A DNA stretch of 64,000 nt. Source: Phycisphaerales bacterium (GTDB taxonomy: Bacteria; Planctomycetota; Phycisphaerae; Phycisphaerales; UBA1924). Below are positions 26,115 to 34,505 of the stretch, piece after piece (the first letter of the stretch is position 1; every line of letters begins with the position of its first letter). The notes beneath the pieces are model-generated. The model made no database searches. It was not told the origin of the DNA and worked only from the letters and a program-made list of their open reading frames with translations. The DNA lies in NCBI GenBank assembly GCA_017642965.1, contig JAEPOJ010000015.1:1-64000 (forward strand). Direction: 5' to 3'. A program made the translations under genes and the position numbers.

Positions 26115-26978
26115 ATGACCGCAGCGAACCAGATCGATCGACTCGTGACCGCCATCGACATACATGCCTCACCCGCGTGCGTAGGGATCGATCCGGTGTT
26201 CAGCAGGATCCCCGACCCCCTCCGCAGCGGAGACGAGGTCCAGGCGATCGAGGCCTTCAGTCTTCGCGTCCTCGACGCCATCAAAGACGCAGTCCCCGCG
26301 ATCAAGCCCCAGAGCGCCTGCTTTGAGCGATACGGGAGCCGTGGTTACGCGGCACTGGAAAAAGTCATTGCGAAGGGACGTGACTTGGGCTTCGTGGTCA
26401 TCCTCGACGCGAAACGGGGGGACATCGGCTCTTCCGCCCAGCACTACGCCAAGGGTGCCGCGGATATGGGGGCCCACTTCATCACCGTGTCGCCCTACAT
26501 GGGCCCCTCCACGGTCGAGCCGTTCCTCGACGCCGGGCTCGGCGTGTTCGCCCTCGCCCGCACCAGCAACCCGGATTCCGACGAGGTTCAGCTCAATGAG
26601 CTGGCTGATGGGCGTCGCGTGGTTCACGCCATCAGCTCCATAATCGCCAGCCTGGGCTCCGGGCACCCCGGCTCCTCGGGGCTCAGCGCCCTTGGGGCAG
26701 TCGTCGGCGCCACCAAGGCCGCCGACGAGATGGGCATGCTCCGCGGCCTGATGCCAGACCAGATGTTCCTGGTACCTGGCGTCGGGGCTCAGGGGGGCAC
26801 GGTCGACGACGTCCGCCCCATGTGCCGCCCCGAGGCGGCGAGTGCCGGACAGCTCGGGGTCATTGTCAATGCTTCGCGCTCTGTCCTGTACCCGTCAACC
26901 GACGGGCAGGATTGGCAGCAGGGAGTGGCTCAGGCGGCGACCGAGTTCTCGGACGCACTCAGATCACTCCACACCTGA
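26115..26978 (+). CDS. pyrF: Orotidine 5'-phosphate decarboxylase (type 2)
   Basis: A 287-residue enzyme from the ATG at 26115, preceded by AGGGAGG; the frame is open far upstream but that is antisense to recG-DUF971. Key motifs: ACVGIDPVFSRIP near residues 18-30 and VVILDAKRGDIGSSAQHYAKG, the catalytic DAKRxDIG centre of the longer PyrF subfamily, then LVPGVGAQGGTVDDV for phosphate binding. It makes UMP from OMP in pyrimidine synthesis. A weak hairpin follows at 27005-27041. Confidence 0.95.
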   Translation: MTAANQIDRLVTAIDIHASPACVGIDPVFSRIPDPLRSGDEVQAIEAFSLRVLDAIKDAVPAIKPQSACFERYGSRGYAALEKVIAKGRDLGFVVILDAKRGDIGSSAQHYAKGAADMGAHFITVSPYMGPSTVEPFLDAGLGVFALARTSNPDSDEVQLNELADGRRVVHAISSIIASLGSGHPGSSGLSALGAVVGATKAADEMGMLRGLMPDQMFLVPGVGAQGGTVDDVRPMCRPEAASAGQLGVIVNASRSVLYPSTDGQDWQQGVAQAATEFSDALRSLHT

Positions 26979-27391
26979 ACATGGCTATGAGTTCAAAAAA
27001 GGAAAGAGGCCGCCGGATGTTGCACCCACCGAGCGGCCTCTCTCTGATTCGTCACACTCAACGACGTGTGTGAGCATTCAAGTTGTGGGTCACGCAGGTC
27101 CGGCGGGTGCTTCGGATCCGTACATGTGTCCCCGATGAGCTGTCAGCGCCGAAACGGCGTGTGTTCATCTCGCGTGACGAACATGCCACGAGCCGGGGGA
27201 CAAGACCACCCAATCGAGGGAAATTCCCGTCAAATGGGCAGAATTCAGTCGCGCACGCTCCAGCGGGCAGGAATCCGCTCCTGAGCGTATGAATTCGCAA
27301 AAAAACTCATCAACTCGCTGGGTTTCTGGCAAATCGGGTCCACCTTGTACCCGAGACACCATCTGCAGTCACCCCTGCGAGGAGAGTATCG
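26979..27391. other. Intergenic region between pyrF and the secreted PPC-like pair
   Basis: About 410 bases without a supportable gene. It contains a hairpin of nine pairs (AGAGGCCGC at 27005-27013 with GCGGCCTCT at 27033-27041), probably ending pyrF transcription, and a short TCACAC/GTGTGA repeat near 27050-27071. The last 90 bases should hold the promoter of the gene at 27392, whose ribosome site is GAGGAGAG. No promoter with consensus boxes is visible. Confidence 0.4.
27005..27041 (+). terminator. Hairpin after pyrF
   Basis: A nine-pair stem, AGAGGCCGC/GCGGCCTCT, with a loop of about 19 bases and a pyrimidine-rich but T-poor tail. A plausible weak terminator. Confidence 0.5.
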
Positions 27392-27943
27392 ATGAAAATG
27401 AAGATCATGACATTGGGCATTGCCGCGTGCGCGACCGTCGCGAACGCGGGTGCTTTCTTTAGCGAAGTTGAGGACAACAACTCCATCGCGATGGCCAACG
27501 ACATCGGGAGCTTCGACACCCCCGGCGGCTCGGTTGCCATCGACGGCACCATCACCCGCAGCGACGTGGATTGGTTCAGCTTCACCCTGGACAACACCGC
27601 CTCGCTCTCCTTCTTCGCCGCGTTCAGCGTCGGGAACGGCGATGGCATCATGCAACTCGTGACCGACTCCGGCGACGTCATCGCATTTGACGATGACTCG
27701 GGCGTTGGCCTGATGCCCGCTATCCAGGTCGAGAACCTGGCGGCTGGCACCTACTACCTCGCCTTCGGCGGCTTTGGCGATGTCGACAGCACCTCTGTCG
27801 ACACCGACGAGCTGGCTGACGGCCTGAGCCATACCGAAGATTTCGGTTACAAGCTCAGCATCGGGTTCTCGATCGTTCCCGCTCCTGGTGCCTTGGCACT
27901 CTTCGGCATGGGCGGCATCGTCATGACCCGCCGTCGCCGCTGA
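27392..27943 (+). CDS. Secreted PPC-like protein with PEP-CTERM-like sorting tail (copy 1)
   Basis: A 183-residue protein with a strong GAGGAGAG ribosome site. Signal peptide residues 1-19 (ACATVANA). The core begins EVEDNNSIAMANDIGSF and continues with DVDWFSFTLDN, IMQLVTDSGDVIAFDDDSG and LAAGTYYLAFGGFG, the pattern of bacterial pre-peptidase C-terminal (PPC) beta domains. It ends VPAPGALALFGMGG then a short hydrophobic run and four Arg, a PEP-CTERM-like anchor and sorting signal. The neighbouring gene at 28186 is a paralogue about 60% identical by eye. Exported role unknown; no catalytic residues. Confidence 0.82.
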   Translation: MKMKIMTLGIAACATVANAGAFFSEVEDNNSIAMANDIGSFDTPGGSVAIDGTITRSDVDWFSFTLDNTASLSFFAAFSVGNGDGIMQLVTDSGDVIAFDDDSGVGLMPAIQVENLAAGTYYLAFGGFGDVDSTSVDTDELADGLSHTEDFGYKLSIGFSIVPAPGALALFGMGGIVMTRRRR

Positions 27944-27970
27944 ATCGCAGGTGATTTCTCAGTCGATTGA

Positions 27971-27996
27971 AAGCCGGCCGAATGGCCGGCTTTTTT
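27971..27996 (+). terminator. Intrinsic terminator after PPC-like copy 1
   Basis: The stem GCCGGCC/GGCCGGC with loop GAAT is followed by six T. Confidence 0.9.
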
Positions 27997-28185
27997 ACGT
28001 ACCTGCCCCCTCGTTCTCCATCTGTTCGTAGGACAAGCGATGGAACGGAAGCGAAATTGAAAAAATAAACTTTTCCCAGTGTTTTCGCAGGATGAAAAAA
28101 CAGTGAAAGGAGGTAATTTAGGCATGCCCACCCGCAGTTCTGAGTCCACTGAGGGCATGTCGAAGTGACTCTGTGAGGAAGAGAT

Positions 28186-28737
28186 ATGAGAGTAAGAGCA
28201 GCATGCGCGATTGTTCTCGCGGCTGCCGGCAATGCGCAAGCCGGCACATTTACTGAAAGCGAGAACAACAACACGTTGGGGACTGCCAACGGCCTGGGAC
28301 TCTTTGATGTCCCCGGCGGCAGCCTGATCATCACCGGCTCCATTACCGACAACGATGTGGATTGGTTCGAGTTCACGCTCAACAACACCGCATCGCTCGC
28401 GGTCTTCGCAGGATTCGCGTTCGGGAACAGTCCCGACGGCGTCATGCAGATCGTGACTAGCACCGGCGACGTTATCGCGTTCGATGACGACTCCGGTGTC
28501 AACCTGATGCCCTCCATCCAGATCGAATCGCTCAGCGCGGGGACCTACTACCTCGGGCTGTCCGGATTCGGGGATGTCGGATCAGATTCGGTCGACACCG
28601 ATGAGCTCGCAGATGGTCTCGGACACAGCGAAAACTTTGATTACAAGCTCGCGGTCGGTTTCTCAGTGATACCCGCCCCCGGATCGCTCGCGATCATGGG
28701 ACTCGGCGGCCTCGTCGCCACCAGGCGCAGACGCTGA
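28186..28737 (+). CDS. Secreted PPC-like protein with PEP-CTERM-like sorting tail (copy 2)
   Basis: A 183-residue paralogue of the gene at 27392, same length and layout: signal peptide ending about GNAQA, ESENNNTLGTANGLG, DVDWFEFTLNN, VMQIVTSTGDVIAFDDDSG, LSAGTYYLGLSGFGDVG, and a tail VIPAPGSLAIMGLGG then TRRRR. Each copy has its own ribosome site and terminator and they are separated by about 240 bases, so the duplication is of whole transcription units. The identical DSVDTDELADGL segment suggests a conserved functional loop. Confidence 0.82.
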   Translation: MRVRAACAIVLAAAGNAQAGTFTESENNNTLGTANGLGLFDVPGGSLIITGSITDNDVDWFEFTLNNTASLAVFAGFAFGNSPDGVMQIVTSTGDVIAFDDDSGVNLMPSIQIESLSAGTYYLGLSGFGDVGSDSVDTDELADGLGHSENFDYKLAVGFSVIPAPGSLAIMGLGGLVATRRRR

Positions 28738-28765
28738 GCATCGTACCGCGCGACACATCACACAA

Positions 28766-28788
28766 AAGCCCGAGCAATGCTCGGGCTT
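28766..28788 (+). terminator. Hairpin after PPC-like copy 2, shared with nuoI
   Basis: The stem AAGCCCGAGC/GCTCGGGCTT with a three-base loop lies between the convergent ends at 28737 and 28817. On the plus strand it is followed only by ATT; on the minus strand by TTGTG. Confidence 0.7.
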
Positions 28789-28816
28789 ATTCGTGTTCAG
28801 TCAACAGATCACCGGT

Positions 28817-29362
28817 TCACATCGGCTTCTGGTCGATCGTGATGTCGTACACGTGCAGGAGCTTGTTCTTGTCGTAGACCATCTCCTGACGCGATTTGCC
28901 GACCACGTCGTACAGCGGGGTCAGCTCAATCGCGTCGACCGGGCAGGCCTCCTCACACATACCGCAGAAGATGCAGCGGAGCTCGTCGATCTCGAACTTC
29001 GCCGGGTACTTCTCGCGATCGTCCCAGGGTGATTCGGCCGCCTCGATGTGGATGCAGTTCGCGGGGCAGATCGTTGGGCACATCATGCAGGCCACGCACT
29101 TCACCCGACCAGCCGGGTCGCGGTTCAGGCGGTGCACACCCCGGAAGTTTGAGGGCTCCAGCCCGCCGTGTTCCGGGTCATAGTGCTCACGCCGCTCCTC
29201 GGGGTACTGCAATGTGCGGCTCGTGTGCCCCTGGCCGAATGAGGTAAAGAAGTGACGCAGCGTCGTCCCGAAGCCCTTGATGATGCTCGGGAAGTACACC
29301 GCCTCGGATGTCCTCATTGGGGCGGGCTCGATCGTGATGATGTCTTCGTCGCGGATGGGCAT
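28817..29362 (-). CDS. nuoI: NADH-quinone oxidoreductase subunit I (NuoI)
   Basis: A 181-residue ferredoxin-like subunit. Two CxxCxxCxxxCP clusters are present, CVACMMCPTICP and CIFCGMCEEACP, each binding a [4Fe-4S] centre (N6a and N6b of complex I). The segment YPEERREHYDPEHGG...NFRGVHRLNRD before the first cluster is typical of NuoI. It passes electrons inside the peripheral arm of complex I. It stands alone here: no other nuo gene is in the window, so complex I genes must be dispersed or this is a separate copy. Confidence 0.93.
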   Translation of the reverse strand: MPIRDEDIITIEPAPMRTSEAVYFPSIIKGFGTTLRHFFTSFGQGHTSRTLQYPEERREHYDPEHGGLEPSNFRGVHRLNRDPAGRVKCVACMMCPTICPANCIHIEAAESPWDDREKYPAKFEIDELRCIFCGMCEEACPVDAIELTPLYDVVGKSRQEMVYDKNKLLHVYDITIDQKPM

Positions 29363-29446
29363 ACTGCGCGGAGTATAGCGGGTTTCCAGCCCGTGAGTGG
29401 GGGTGGCGGATCACTTCTCGTCGGTTTTGCGGCATATCATCTGGGC

Positions 29447-30382
29447 ATGACCGATCGCCGATCAGGACCGCCGCTGTTTGACCTCATGCGAGAACGAGGT
29501 GATCGTCCACCGGCACCCAAACCGAAGGAAGCGCCCAAGCAGCAGGAGAGCTCGACAGAAACGAGGGCACCTGCGCAGAGCCAGAGCCAGAGCCAGAGTC
29601 CGCAGCCTGCGCCCACATCTCAACGCCAGGAGTCCCGCCCGACGGCATGGGATACTACGGGCGGTGTTTCTCGTGCAGAGCGATCCGCGGCTGCCATGCT
29701 CGACGAGGACCCGCAGTCCGACACGGGCATCTCACTTTCCGTTGCGAAGTTCTACACGCTCGTCGCCATCGCGCTGGTTCTGATCGTGGGCGCGTGGGCC
29801 GGCGGGTATCAGATCGGGTACGGCGACGGCAAGGATGAGATGGCTCAGTACCTCCCGGACCAGCCAGTTGTGAGTCCGCAGGGCTCCTCGAACGCGACAC
29901 CAGAATCGAGCCAGCCGACGGCAGCGAACCGCAACACGACCAGCGAGCCGACCACGCAGCCGCAGACCAACAGGCAGCCCACCACACCCCCGCAGACGGG
30001 CAACCAGGCCCGTTCGGCGAGTGATCTGATGACCCCAAACGGGTTCCGCACGGACGATCCTCGCTCGCCGGGCATGAACTACCTGGCGCTCGCGACCCTG
30101 CCTACCGAACAGGCAGCGGACGCCATCAGCTTCATGAGCGCCAACGGGGTCACAGTCATCGGCGTCCCTGTGCTGGACTCTCGGGGGAACAGCGCCAACA
30201 ATCCTTCCCGCTATTCGCTGTATTCGCTTGGGCTTGCGATCCCGGGCAATCGGTGGAGCGCCATGAGCAACCAGCGACTCGAGCATCAGCAGATGATCGC
30301 CAACCTGGGAGCCCGCTGGCAGCGGGAACGGCGAGGCGGCTCGGATTTCTCCCAGACCAACTGGGAAAAATACGAGCCCTGA
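29447..30382 (+). CDS. Single-pass membrane protein with SPOR-like C-terminal domain
   Basis: A 311-residue protein from the ATG at 29447 (MTDRRSGPPLFDLMRERGD). Residues 1-100 are disordered and Pro/Gln/Ser-rich, including an SQ run encoded by a six-base tandem repeat near 29579-29603. A TM helix follows at about residues 104-125 (FYTLVAIALVLIVGAWAGGY). After another Gln/Thr/Pro-rich linker, residues about 225-300 form a compact domain (GMNYLALATLPTEQAADAISFM then VTVIGVPVLD) whose layout resembles SPOR peptidoglycan-binding domains. That resemblance is by pattern only. It may act in cell envelope division or maintenance. Confidence 0.6.
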   Translation: MTDRRSGPPLFDLMRERGDRPPAPKPKEAPKQQESSTETRAPAQSQSQSQSPQPAPTSQRQESRPTAWDTTGGVSRAERSAAAMLDEDPQSDTGISLSVAKFYTLVAIALVLIVGAWAGGYQIGYGDGKDEMAQYLPDQPVVSPQGSSNATPESSQPTAANRNTTSEPTTQPQTNRQPTTPPQTGNQARSASDLMTPNGFRTDDPRSPGMNYLALATLPTEQAADAISFMSANGVTVIGVPVLDSRGNSANNPSRYSLYSLGLAIPGNRWSAMSNQRLEHQQMIANLGARWQRERRGGSDFSQTNWEKYEP

Positions 30383-30435
30383 ACGAGGCAGTCACCACGC
30401 ACAAAGCGTGATAGAGCATTCAAGCGGAGCACACC

Positions 30436-30594
30436 ATGAGCATCGATCCCTCACTCAAGACCGAAGGTAACCTGACCACGGTGCGCAACGTCATGACCCG
30501 CGCCGAACGAATCGCCGCGCTTAAGGAAGACGGCAAGTTCAAGGAAGACAAGAACACCGCCCTCGGCCTGCCGAAGACCAAGGTCAAGGAATAA
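30436..30594 (+). CDS. Small basic protein of the PVC group (TIGR04137-like)
   Basis: A 52-residue protein beginning MSIDPSLKTEGNLTTVRN and continuing MTRAERIAALKEDGKFKED, then LGLPKTKVKE. The order MSxxxSL, a central R-x-ERI-xxLK-x-G-x-x-KE and a closing GLPKTKV matches the family of very small basic proteins known from Chlamydiae, Verrucomicrobia and Planctomycetes (TIGR04137), suspected to be ribosome-associated. It is followed by its own terminator and preceded by GCGGAGC. Apart from family resemblance nothing shows its role. Confidence 0.78.
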   Translation: MSIDPSLKTEGNLTTVRNVMTRAERIAALKEDGKFKEDKNTALGLPKTKVKE

Positions 30595-30642
30595 CTCGGC
30601 TCATCACCCAGCCGAACCAGCGCTTGCACGAATCAGGTGGCT

Positions 30643-30673
30643 GCGTGATGTCACATCACGCGGCTTTTCTTTT
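30643..30673 (+). terminator. Intrinsic terminator of the small basic protein gene
   Basis: The stem GCGTGATG/CATCACGC with a three-base loop is followed by GGC and TTTTCTTTT. Confidence 0.8.
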
Positions 30674-30702
30674 GTACCGGCACCATGACCAAGGATGAAC
30701 GA

Positions 30703-31920
30703 ATGACCCAGATCGATGGCACTGACCTGAGTTCCCTCATCTCCGATCGCGCATCGGCGATCGACGCATCGGGCATCCGGCGGATCTTCGCGCTCGCCGC
30801 GACGCTGCAGGACCCGATCAACCTCTCCATCGGTCAGCCCGACTTCCCCGTCCCCAACGCGATCAAGCAAGCGGCCATCAACGCCATCGACAACGACGTC
30901 AACGGCTACACCCTCACGCAGGGCCTCCCGTCGCTGCTGGCCAAGGTCAACGCGTGGCTTGAGACCGATCTCGGCTGGGACACCAGAACGGTCAACACGC
31001 TCGGGCATGAGGGCCCGGTCTCGTTCATCACTTCGGGCACATCCGGTGCGCTCCTGCTCGCGTTCATGGCCCTGCTCAACCCGGGCGACGAGTGCATCAT
31101 CCCCGACCCATACTTCGTCGCGTACCCGCACATCGCCACGCTGTGTGGCGCCAAGGCGGTTACGGTTGATACCTACCCCGACTTCCGACTCACCGCGGAG
31201 CGCGTCGCGGAAAAGATCACCGACAAGACGAAGTTCGTCCTCTTCAACACGCCCAGCAATCCATGCGGCGTCGTACCCAGCCGCGACGAGTGCGCCGAGC
31301 TCCGCGAGCTCTGCAAGTCCAAGGGCGTGCTGCTGATCTCTGACGAGATCTACGATGAGTTCGCGTTCTCCGATTTCACCACCGATCACGCGGCCAAGGA
31401 CCAGTCCATCAAACGCTGCCCAAGCCCAGCCCGGCTCGAGGGCGCGGATCAGGACACGCTCTTGATCCGTGGGTTCGGAAAGACATACGCCTGCACGGGA
31501 TGGCGACTGGGTTACGCCGCCGGCCCGCGGAGCATCATCGAGCAGATGGCCAAGCTCCAGCAGTACACCTTTGTCTGCGCACCCTCGCCCCTGCAAGCCG
31601 GGGTTGAGGCTTGCTTCGAGACCAGCATGAGCGAGCAGGTCGCTGAGTTCGAATCGCGCCGTGATCTCATTCAGGAGAAGCTCGGACACCTCACAGAGAT
31701 CGCCACGCCCGGCGGCGCGTTCTACGCCTTCATCAAGGTCCCCGAGCACCTGGGGATGACCGGTGCTGAGTTCACGGAGAAGGCGATCGAGCGAGAGGTG
31801 CTCGTGATCCCCGGAGGCGCCTTCTCATCGAAGGACACACACTTCCGGATCAGCTTCGCGACTCGACGCGACAAGCTCTCGCAAGGGCTCGATATCCTCG
31901 CAGAGCTCATGCAAAAGTAA
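30703..31920 (+). CDS. Class I/II aminotransferase (aspartate-type)
   Basis: A 405-residue PLP enzyme. The ATG at 30703 is preferred because AAGGA lies seven bases upstream; an in-frame ATG at 30685 is possible. The fold-type I core is intact: NLSIGQPDFPVP, YTLTQGLPSL, TSGTSGALLL, NTPSNPCGVVPS, SDEIYDEF and the PLP lysine in RGFGKTYACTGWRLGY. The C-terminal Arg for substrate carboxylate is in THFRISFA. Substrate is likely aspartate, alanine or an aromatic amino acid; this cannot be decided from sequence. It converges with the barrel protein at 31932. Confidence 0.9.
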   Translation: MTQIDGTDLSSLISDRASAIDASGIRRIFALAATLQDPINLSIGQPDFPVPNAIKQAAINAIDNDVNGYTLTQGLPSLLAKVNAWLETDLGWDTRTVNTLGHEGPVSFITSGTSGALLLAFMALLNPGDECIIPDPYFVAYPHIATLCGAKAVTVDTYPDFRLTAERVAEKITDKTKFVLFNTPSNPCGVVPSRDECAELRELCKSKGVLLISDEIYDEFAFSDFTTDHAAKDQSIKRCPSPARLEGADQDTLLIRGFGKTYACTGWRLGYAAGPRSIIEQMAKLQQYTFVCAPSPLQAGVEACFETSMSEQVAEFESRRDLIQEKLGHLTEIATPGGAFYAFIKVPEHLGMTGAEFTEKAIEREVLVIPGGAFSSKDTHFRISFATRRDKLSQGLDILAELMQK

Positions 31921-31931
31921 CTCGGTGAGTC

Positions 31932-32822
31932 TCAGAATCGGATCTGCAGGCGGGCGAACAGCCCCTCCTGCGTCAGCTCTGTGTTCACGGTGCCGACATC
32001 GAAGTTCGAGCGGATGATCCGGTACCCGGCGGTGAAATCAACATTGCGGGTGATCCGAAGGTCCGTCGCCGCGTTGAAGTCGATGAGCGCATCGCCAGAC
32101 TCGATCGGGTGCGTCAGCGCACTCCCGGAGATCGAAAGGTCATCGTTGAGCTGCCAGCGAACGCCCGAGCCCACCATCGGCATGAGGATGGCCCGGTGCT
32201 CGGAATCGATGCTGGTCAGGCCGCTCGAATCTTTCACGCGCTTGCCGATGTTGGCATCGATCGCCTTGAGCCCCGAGAGCACGGAGAGCGCGAGGTCACC
32301 GGTCTTCACCGCGTCCCATTCGACCGAGAGATCGTACAGATCGTACTCGCCCTCGCTCTGCGTGATGCTCGCGACGTGCCCCTCGCCTGGGTTGCCAAAC
32401 CCGCCCTGGCTGCCAGCGATGTTCCCATCACGCAGAGCCGTCGTGCGCCCGACCTTGAAGCTCAGTGAGTCGTTGAACGACATGACCGGCCGGTCATCGC
32501 TGTGGTGCGTCGCCCAGGCCTCGATCGTGACCGGATGATCGTCCTGCGTTACCCGTCGCAGCGTCGGCTCAAAGGTGGGAATCTCGAATCGCTCCGAGAT
32601 CCAGGATGGATCGATCCCCGCGGCCCGCAGCTCGGTGAGCTCCTCGGCACTGATCGGGACGAGGAACGCATCGATGCGATCATCAACCTCAAAGGTATCA
32701 CGATCAAAGAACATCGACGCCATGTAGGCGCTCTGCTGATCACGGACATCAACAGCTTGCTGCGCCGCAGCACCGGCAGCAATAGAACCCAACGTCAGAA
32801 TGATGCCCATGCATCGCATCAC
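31932..32822 (-). CDS. Putative outer-membrane beta-barrel protein
   Basis: A 296-residue protein with an N-terminal signal (GIILTLGSIAAGAAAQQ) and alternating polar/hydrophobic strands in the second half (WQLNDDLSISGSALTHP, DFTAGYRIIRSNFDVG), ending in LQIRF; a terminal Phe is the usual mark of BAM-inserted barrels. The first 80 residues after the signal (AYMASMFFDRDTFEVDDRIDAF) are specific and unrecognised. Start: GTG at 32822 or ATG at 32819, both downstream of GAGGAG. Function unknown. Confidence 0.6.
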   Translation of the reverse strand: MMRCMGIILTLGSIAAGAAAQQAVDVRDQQSAYMASMFFDRDTFEVDDRIDAFLVPISAEELTELRAAGIDPSWISERFEIPTFEPTLRRVTQDDHPVTIEAWATHHSDDRPVMSFNDSLSFKVGRTTALRDGNIAGSQGGFGNPGEGHVASITQSEGEYDLYDLSVEWDAVKTGDLALSVLSGLKAIDANIGKRVKDSSGLTSIDSEHRAILMPMVGSGVRWQLNDDLSISGSALTHPIESGDALIDFNAATDLRITRNVDFTAGYRIIRSNFDVGTVNTELTQEGLFARLQIRF

Positions 32823-32864
32823 GCGAAATTGTCTCCTCTGACGCGTTCAAAGTCAAACCGGTGA

Positions 32865-33695
32865 TCACGCGTGCTGCTCTATAAATCGTGCGATTTGATC
32901 CGCCGTCTTCAATAGTGGTTCGGATCGCGGGGCACTCTTTGCGCTCGGATTGGGCATGTTGAGCACATGATTCGATCCTTTCAGCACAATAAGGGGGGTG
33001 TGGAGTTTGTGAGCAATCGCTAGCCCCGCGTCCATCGGGACCGCATCATCCGCATCGCCGTGCAGAACACACGCGGGCAATCCACAACGCGACGCCTGCC
33101 CGAGCACATCGTGATCCTCTGCCGATTCGATCTGCTCACGCAGCCAGGCGGCATCGATCCTCAGTTCCTGCTTCGTGCGCGCGCTCTGCGTGATCGTGTA
33201 GCCGCGTTCGAGCATCGCGTGCCGCTCTTGCTCACTCAGGCAGCAGCAGCGATCGACCGCGTTGATTGTCGCGACACCCGCAAGGTCCAACTCCTCGCGA
33301 TGACGCCCCGCGCTCAGCAGTGCCGTCGCGCCACCACGCGAATGACCGATGAGGAACATCGGCAGGCCAGCGCCCGCGATCTCGCCATCGCGCACCGCAC
33401 GCACCACGCGGCGAACATCATCCACCTGACGCGTCCACGTATCGAGCTCGAACAGATCCGGTCGTGCAAAGGTCTCGATATCGTTGGTCATCCCCGAAGT
33501 CGAGAAGTTGAACCGGTGCACAAGCACGCCCCGCTCGCACAGATCGTGCGCGAGCAGCGGGATGAACCCGTAGTCCTTGTACCCCTTGTAGCCGTGCAGC
33601 AGCAGGGCGCACGCGACGGGGTCGCCCGCCGGGACGTGCGTATCGCCGAGGATCTCCAACCCGTGCTCGTTGATGATGGTGAACGCTGTGCTCAT
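32865..33695 (-). CDS. Alpha/beta-fold hydrolase (dienelactone hydrolase/acyl esterase-like)
   Basis: A 276-residue protein from the ATG at 33695, preceded by AAGGAG. The hydrolase core shows CALLLHGYKGYKDYG (oxyanion region), MFLIGHSRGGATALL with nucleophile Ser in GHSRGG, HGDADDAVPMDAG (acid) and GSNHVLN (His), so the triad is complete. Length is typical of small intracellular esterases and peptidase-like hydrolases of the DLH/S9 type. The unusual CCCLSEQERHAML segment (three Cys in a row, about residue 152) lies in the cap region. Substrate unknown. Confidence 0.8.
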   Translation of the reverse strand: MSTAFTIINEHGLEILGDTHVPAGDPVACALLLHGYKGYKDYGFIPLLAHDLCERGVLVHRFNFSTSGMTNDIETFARPDLFELDTWTRQVDDVRRVVRAVRDGEIAGAGLPMFLIGHSRGGATALLSAGRHREELDLAGVATINAVDRCCCLSEQERHAMLERGYTITQSARTKQELRIDAAWLREQIESAEDHDVLGQASRCGLPACVLHGDADDAVPMDAGLAIAHKLHTPLIVLKGSNHVLNMPNPSAKSAPRSEPLLKTADQIARFIEQHA

Positions 33696-33752
33696 GCGGT
33701 GCTCCTTGTTCAAACCATAGCGCCCGCGATTGATCGCCTAGACTAGAGATCC

Positions 33753-34505
33753 ATGGATGAAGAGCTCAAACAAACCGAGTCAACGCGCGAGCAAACGCCA
33801 CAAGAGCAGAAGGAGTGGGGCAAGAAGCCCCCGAAGGGCTCAGAGCATCACCTGCTCAAGGGCCCACGCCTCCGCCGCCAGGAGCTCTACACCACCATCC
33901 GCATCTTCTTCGAGTTCATCCGCGGCTTCCGCCGCCTCCACTTCATCGGCCCATGCGTCACCGTGTTCGGCTCCGCACGCTTCGAAGAGGACCACAAGTA
34001 CTACAAGCTCGCCGTTGAAGTGGGGGAGAAGCTCGCTGAAGCCGGCTTCGCCGTGATGACCGGGGGCGGGCCCGGCATCATGGAGGCCGCCAACCGCGGC
34101 GCCCGCCAGGGCCGCGGGCTCTCGCTGGGCTGCAACATCGAGCTGCCCATGGAGCAGCACCCCAACCCCTACCTCGACCGCTACATCGACTTCAACTACT
34201 TCTTCGTCCGCAAAGTCATGCTCGTCAAATACTCCGACGCCTTCATCGTCATGCCCGGCGGCTTCGGCACCCTCGACGAGGTCTTCGAGACCGCCGTCCT
34301 CATCCAGACCGGCAAAATCGAGAAGTTCCCCATCATCATCATGGGTCGCGACTTCTGGGAACCCATGCGCGAGTTCATCGACAAATCCCTCATCGCCGGC
34401 GGCACCATCTCCCCTGAGGACATGGACCTGATCCACGTCACCGACGACCCGGACGAGGCCATCGCGATCATCGCGGAGGCGCAAGCGCGGCGGAATGGTG
34501 GTTAA
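33753..34505 (+). CDS. LOG-family nucleotide phosphoribohydrolase-like protein
   Basis: A 250-residue protein. Residues 70 onward form the Rossmann domain with the family hallmarks VTVFGSARFEEDHKYY, MTGGGPGIMEAANRGA and MPGGFGTLDEVFE, the PGGxGTxxE motif of LOG/cytokinin riboside 5'-monophosphate phosphoribohydrolases. These cleave base-ribose-phosphate bonds of modified adenine nucleotides. The first 50 residues are charged and probably flexible. Its stop shares bases with the stop of the convergent aminotransferase (TTAA at 34502-34505). Confidence 0.87.
   Translation: MDEELKQTESTREQTPQEQKEWGKKPPKGSEHHLLKGPRLRRQELYTTIRIFFEFIRGFRRLHFIGPCVTVFGSARFEEDHKYYKLAVEVGEKLAEAGFAVMTGGGPGIMEAANRGARQGRGLSLGCNIELPMEQHPNPYLDRYIDFNYFFVRKVMLVKYSDAFIVMPGGFGTLDEVFETAVLIQTGKIEKFPIIIMGRDFWEPMREFIDKSLIAGGTISPEDMDLIHVTDDPDEAIAIIAEAQARRNGG

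Noticed and set aside
29579-29603. Short tandem CAGAGC repeats as a CRISPR or satellite
   Set aside because: Only about four six-base units within a coding region, encoding a Ser-Gln run; no spacers.
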